Positions 60,802 through 64,000 of a stretch of DNA of 64,000 bases are shown here, in pieces. The stretch comes from Candidatus Sphingomonas phytovorans (GTDB lineage Bacteria; Pseudomonadota; Alphaproteobacteria; Sphingomonadales; Sphingomonadaceae): assembly GCA_029202385.1 (NCBI GenBank), contig CP119314.1, forward strand, positions 4,887,001 to 4,951,000. Reading direction: 5' to 3'. How positions within the stretch are numbered: the stretch's first letter is position 1; every line of letters begins with the position of its first letter. The notes beneath the pieces are model-generated. The model did not search any database. It saw only the letters and a program-made list of their open reading frames with translations, and had not been told where the DNA came from. The translations under genes and the position numbers were made by a program.

Positions 60802-62140
60802 ACAATAGCGTCGCGTTCAGCCCGATCACCGTCGCGGCGATCGTCCAGGCCGCGATCTTCAGCCAGAGCGCATTGGCGAGAGCGCCCATCTGTTTCCTGT
60901 CGCTGGTGAAGCTGACCAGCGGCACCACCGCGAACGGCAGTTGGAGGCTCAGCACGACCTGGCTCAGCACCAGCAATTTCGTCGCGCCGGAATCGCCGGC
61001 GATGCCGACCACGATCACCGCAGGCACGATCGCCAGCAGCCGAGTCACCATGCGCCTGAGCCACATCGGCAGTTTGAGGTCGAGGAACCCTTCGGCGACG
61101 ATCTGCCCGGCAAGTGTTCCGGTGACGGTCGAATTCTGTCCCGACGCCAGCAGCGCCACCGCGAACAGCACGCTGGCGGCTCCGGCGCCGAGCATTGGCG
61201 ACAACAGCTTGTAAGCCTGGTCGATCTCCGCGACGTCGGTCCGTCCGGCCGTGTGGAAGGTCGCGGCGGCGAGGATCAGGATCGAGGCGTTGATGAACAG
61301 CGCCAGCGTCAGCGCGACCGTGCTGTCGATCGTGGCATGCTTCACCGCGTCGCGCTTGCCCTCGTCATCCTGCCCGAACCGGCGTGTCTGCACGATCGAG
61401 CTATGGAGATAGAGATTGTGCGGCATCACCGTCGCGCCGAGGATGCCGATCGCGATGTAGAGCATCGCCGGATTGGTGACGATCTCGCTCGTCGGGACCA
61501 GCCCGCGCATGATCGCGGCCACGCTTGGCTGGGCCATCGCCAGTTCGTAGGCGAAGCAGCCTGCGATCACGACCAGCAGCGCGACGATGAACGCCTCGAG
61601 CTTGCGGAAGCCGAATCGCTGGAGTGCCAGGATCAGCAGCACGTCGAACGCGGTCAGGCACACGCCTGCGATGAGCGGGAGGCCGAACAGCAGCTGGAGC
61701 GCGATCGCCGTGCCGAGCACTTCGGCCAGATCGCAGGCGATGATCGCAAGCTCGCACAACACCCACAGGCAGAAATTGAGTACCGGGTTGTAGTTGGCGC
61801 GGCATGCCTGAGCGAGATCGCGCCCGGTGACGATGCCCAGCTTCGCCGACAGCGACTGGAGCACCATCGCCATGATGTTCGACAGCAGGATGACCGAGAG
61901 CAGGGTGTAGCCAAAGGCCGATCCGCCCGCGAGATCGGTCGCCCAGTTGCCGGGGTCCATATAGCCGACGGCGACCATATAGCCGGGGCCGGCGAAGGCC
62001 GCGGTCTTGCGCCAGAAGCCGCCCTTGCCGAGCGGTACCGCGATGGTGCGATAGCTTTCGGAAAGCGAGGGGCGCTGCGGCCGCATGTCACTCATGCCGT
62101 CGAATCCCGGCGCGGTCGTGGCTGAGGGCGGCGGCGACAT
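60788..62140 (-). CDS. mntH: Nramp-family divalent metal (Mn/Fe) transporter
   Basis: A 450-residue inner-membrane transporter of the Nramp family. The TM1 metal-binding motif DPGNW is at 62-66 ([20 protein letters not shown]) and the TM6 motif appears as [10 protein letters not shown]. About 11 spans. It imports Mn(II), possibly Fe(II), using the proton gradient. The ATG at 62140 has GAGAGGA upstream. The symbol is given on family grounds; a broader metal range is possible. Its 3' end overlaps the CitE-like gene by 14 bases. Confidence 0.92.
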   Translation of the reverse strand: MSPPPSATTAPGFDGMSDMRPQRPSLSESYRTIAVPLGKGGFWRKTAAFAGPGYMVAVGYMDPGNWATDLAGGSAFGYTLLSVILLSNIMAMVLQSLSAKLGIVTGRDLAQACRANYNPVLNFCLWVLCELAIIACDLAEVLGTAIALQLLFGLPLIAGVCLTAFDVLLILALQRFGFRKLEAFIVALLVVIAGCFAYELAMAQPSVAAIMRGLVPTSEIVTNPAMLYIAIGILGATVMPHNLYLHSSIVQTRRFGQDDEGKRDAVKHATIDSTVALTLALFINASILILAAATFHTAGRTDVAEIDQAYKLLSPMLGAGAASVLFAVALLASGQNSTVTGTLAGQIVAEGFLDLKLPMWLRRMVTRLLAIVPAVIVVGIAGDSGATKLLVLSQVVLSLQLPFAVVPLVSFTSDRKQMGALANALWLKIAAWTIAATVIGLNATLLFSFF

Positions 62141-62200
62141 GCGGTATCCTCTCGTATGCGTATCATGCCGTCAATCGCCGGAGCCGCATTCGGTTTCGCC

Positions 62201-63070
62201 TTAGCCCAGGACGCGGCCGGCGACAGCATCCAGTCTCGCCAGCACAGCCGGGTCGCGCGCATCCGGCGCGGTGATCAGCGCATGGTCGAGCACCGTATCG
62301 AGCGGGGAGGGGGTGCGCTCGGCCGGCAACGCGGCGACGAACTCAAGCACCGCCTTGCGTGCGATGGTGCCGTTGGCCGACATCTGCCTGATGACCTCGC
62401 TCACCTCGACGAAGGCAGCTTCCTCACGCCAGCAGTCATAGTCGGTGACCATGCCGATCAGGGCGTACGGCATCTCGGCCTCGCGGGCGAGCTTGGCCTC
62501 GGGCATGGCGGTCATGCCGATCACGTCGGCGCCCCATTGGCGGTAGAGCAGGCTTTCCGCGCGGCTGGAGAATTGTGGTCCTTCCATCGCGAGATAGGTC
62601 GCATCCTTGGTGATCGACCCGCCGGCCGCGCGCACGGCCTCGGCGGCGAAGGCCGAAAGGCGCGGGCAGACCGGCTCCGCCATCGAGACATGCGCGACCA
62701 TGCCGGTGCCGAAGAAGCTCGACGCGCGCGCGACCGTCCGGTCGATGAACTGGTCGACCACCACGAAATGCCCAGGTGGCAATTCCTCGCGCAGCGATCC
62801 GATCGAGGAGATGGCGAGGATGTCGGTGCAGCCGCTGCGCTTCAGCGCATCGATATTGGCGCGGAAGTTGAGTTCCGACGGCGGAATGCGATGGCCGCGG
62901 CCATGGCGGGGCAGGAAGACAAGCTCGACATCGCCGATTGATCCGAACAGAAGATCGTCCGACGGATCGCCCCAGGGTGTGGAAACGCGCCCCCATTCAG
63001 GGTTCTGCAATGCGTCGATGGCATAGAGTCCCGAACCGCCGATGATTCCGATCTTCCATTTGCCGCTCAT
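62201..63070 (-). CDS. mtnP: S-methyl-5'-thioadenosine phosphorylase
   Basis: A 289-residue enzyme that splits methylthioadenosine with phosphate to adenine and 5-methylthioribose-1-phosphate in methionine salvage. The family motifs GIIGGSGLY, PRHGRGHRIPPSELNFRANI, DQFIDRT, MEGPQFSSRAES and IGMTAMPEAKLAREAEM are present. Cytoplasmic. It lies upstream of mntH on the same strand with a gap of 60 bases. Purine nucleoside phosphorylase is less likely in view of the MTAP-type motifs. Confidence 0.93.
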   Translation of the reverse strand: MSGKWKIGIIGGSGLYAIDALQNPEWGRVSTPWGDPSDDLLFGSIGDVELVFLPRHGRGHRIPPSELNFRANIDALKRSGCTDILAISSIGSLREELPPGHFVVVDQFIDRTVARASSFFGTGMVAHVSMAEPVCPRLSAFAAEAVRAAGGSITKDATYLAMEGPQFSSRAESLLYRQWGADVIGMTAMPEAKLAREAEMPYALIGMVTDYDCWREEAAFVEVSEVIRQMSANGTIARKAVLEFVAALPAERTPSPLDTVLDHALITAPDARDPAVLARLDAVAGRVLG

Positions 63071-63146
63071 TCGATGCTCCCATAGGTCGTCGATTCAGGC
63101 TACCGCCGTCCGGTACCGCCTATCTCTCGAGCCCCGGGGCCGCCAT

Positions 63147-63560
63147 ATGCGATTTGTTCTTGCCGCGATTTTGTCGATTGTCCTGTCCGGTGCCGCACAT
63201 GCCGCGGACGGCATCACCGGCGACTGGGTTTCGCAGGACGGCAAGGGCATCGTGACGATCGCGCCCTGTGGGAAGGCGCTATGCGGCCATATCACCCGGC
63301 TGACCGAAAAGGCCCGGATCGAGGGGCCGACGACGGACAGCCACAATCCCAATCCGGCATTACGTACCCGCTCGCTGGTCGGCGTGCAGGTGCTGTACGG
63401 TTTCACCGAGCAGGACGGCAAATGGGAAGGGAAAATCTACTACCCTTTCCAGGGCAAGACCTATCGAGCCTATATCAGCCGCCAGTCGGCCACCAGCCTG
63501 AAGGTGGAGGGGTGCTGGTTCATCATCTGCCGCACGGTAGCATGGCCGGCGGCTCATTGA
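63147..63560 (+). CDS. DUF2147 exported protein
   Basis: A 137-residue protein with a signal peptide (MRFVLAAILSIVLSGAAHA) and a DUF2147 domain: ITGDWVSQDGKGIVTIAPCG, GHITRLTEKARIEGPTTD, GVQVLYGFTEQDGKWEGKIY, then the end GCWFIICRTVAW with two Cys. DUF2147 proteins are small lipocalin-like periplasmic proteins of unknown function. The start gives the signal peptide; the longer open frame to 63042 lies across the divergent mtnP start. Single gene. Confidence 0.88.
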   Translation: MRFVLAAILSIVLSGAAHAADGITGDWVSQDGKGIVTIAPCGKALCGHITRLTEKARIEGPTTDSHNPNPALRTRSLVGVQVLYGFTEQDGKWEGKIYYPFQGKTYRAYISRQSATSLKVEGCWFIICRTVAWPAAH

Positions 63561-63605
63561 GGCGGCATCCCGGTTCTACAATCGGGGCCATTGGCGGCGT
63601 CTGAA

Positions 63606-63968
63606 TCAGGAATCTTGTTCCCTGGATGCGTCGGCCTCAAGGCGGCTCAACCATTGCTGTGCCTGCTTCGCTTCGCCGACCGCTTGGGGCGATTTGGGGC
63701 GCCCCCGCGACGCGAGGAATTCCCGGTGGAGCGCGAACGGCTCGATGCCGAGCTGCGATCGCATCTCGTCGATCTCTTCGCCAAGCGTGATGATCGGGTC
63801 GACGACCGCCGCCGCGCGTTTGCGCGTATCCTTGTCCTGATGATGGTCGAACAGGCCGAAACGGCCTGCAGCGGTGATGCGCAGCGCGGCGATCAGGGCG
63901 GCGCGATACGCCGTTTCCAGTTCGACGCGGTGGGCGTCAAGGCGTTCGAGGCGGGCTGCGCGTGCCAT
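63606..63968 (-). CDS. small hypothetical protein
   Basis: A 120-residue soluble, highly charged protein I do not recognise: ARLERLDAHRVELETAYRAA at the N-terminus (probably helical), GRFGLFDHHQDKDTRKRAAA and VVDPIITLGEEIDEMRSQLG in the middle. It has no signal or membrane segment. Good reading frame with a codon bias like its neighbours. Its start lies one base after the stop of the gene entering from the right edge, so it is probably the distal gene of an operon. Confidence 0.65.
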   Translation of the reverse strand: MARAARLERLDAHRVELETAYRAALIAALRITAAGRFGLFDHHQDKDTRKRAAAVVDPIITLGEEIDEMRSQLGIEPFALHREFLASRGRPKSPQAVGEAKQAQQWLSRLEADASREQDS

Positions 63969-63969
63969 G

Positions 63970-63999
63970 TCAGATCACCTTCATGTCAGCGGCATAATG
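63970..63999 (-). CDS. 3' end of an upstream gene (partial)
   Basis: Reading in from the right edge on the minus strand gives HYAADMKVI and a stop at 63972-63970, one base before the start of the small gene at 63968. Too short to identify; listed because the tight spacing suggests a coupled gene pair. Confidence 0.3.
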   Translation of the reverse strand, partial: HYAADMKVI

Positions 64000-64000
64000 A

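Overview
The window reads as chromosomal DNA of a sphingomonad-type alphaproteobacterium, inferred from content rather than from a 16S gene. The DNA is GC-rich and densely coding on both strands. It has two large TonB-dependent receptors, one with the IVVTG plug start usual in sphingomonads, families common in that group (DUF3597, DUF4142, sphingomonad-type winged-helix protein, many exported hydrolases), and short GC-rich intergenic palindromes. I saw no tRNA, rRNA, CRISPR array, phage or insertion sequence.

Layout. 1-7.7 kb: mixed single genes: the N-terminus of a membrane AraC-type regulator, a DUF885 zinc-peptidase-like protein, an exported alpha/beta hydrolase divergent from an OhrR-type MarR regulator with twin operators between them, an HSL-family esterase, DUF4142 and DUF3597 proteins, a CitE-like lyase and a small exported GCG/CRPN protein. 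7.8-16.6 kb: a catabolic unit with TonB receptor, MFS transporter, type B carboxylesterase, acyl-CoA ligase, TetR regulator and SDR dehydrogenase. A 25-bp operator-like element (20 of 25 bases identical) lies before the receptor and before the SDR gene, tying the block together. 16.7-20.5 kb: an ECF sigma factor, a VWA lipoprotein and a TPR protein; the last two carry the IVVTG motif normally seen in receptors.

20.5-35.6 kb is the most interesting region. It holds an FCD-type GntR regulator, a three-gene unit (two-cluster ferredoxin-like protein, unrecognised Cys-rich protein, small unrecognised protein), an MFS transporter, an exported amidohydrolase, an FAH-family protein like 2-keto-3-deoxy-acid dehydratases, an RraA-family protein and an HpcH/HpaI aldolase that both carry export signals, a TonB receptor and an exported beta-propeller. 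TGTATGCA or its complement recurs in the promoter regions of these transcription units, so they look like one GntR regulon for an undescribed pathway of acidic, 2-oxo-acid-like compounds, part of it periplasmic.

35.6-45.7 kb: a winged-helix regulator preceded by phased GGTGTTCCA repeats, galE, a divergently split version of the yjfIJKLMC stress cluster (DUF2170, PspA, DUF2491, DUF350, DUF1190, glutathionylspermidine-synthase-like), an ABC-F protein, an aminotransferase next to a decayed gene end, and a glycine-zipper surface protein. 46-58 kb: a divergent amidohydrolase / penicillin-acylase pair, then a glycan unit (FHS sugar transporter, GH3, LacI, GH92) with LacI-type operators before GH3 and GH92. 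57-64 kb: arylamine N-acetyltransferase, MsbA-like ABC exporter, a second CitE-like lyase, mntH, mtnP, a DUF2147 protein and a small conserved-looking protein.

Functions are family-level calls made by reading the translations. Start codons were chosen from ribosome-binding sites, signal peptides and overlaps.
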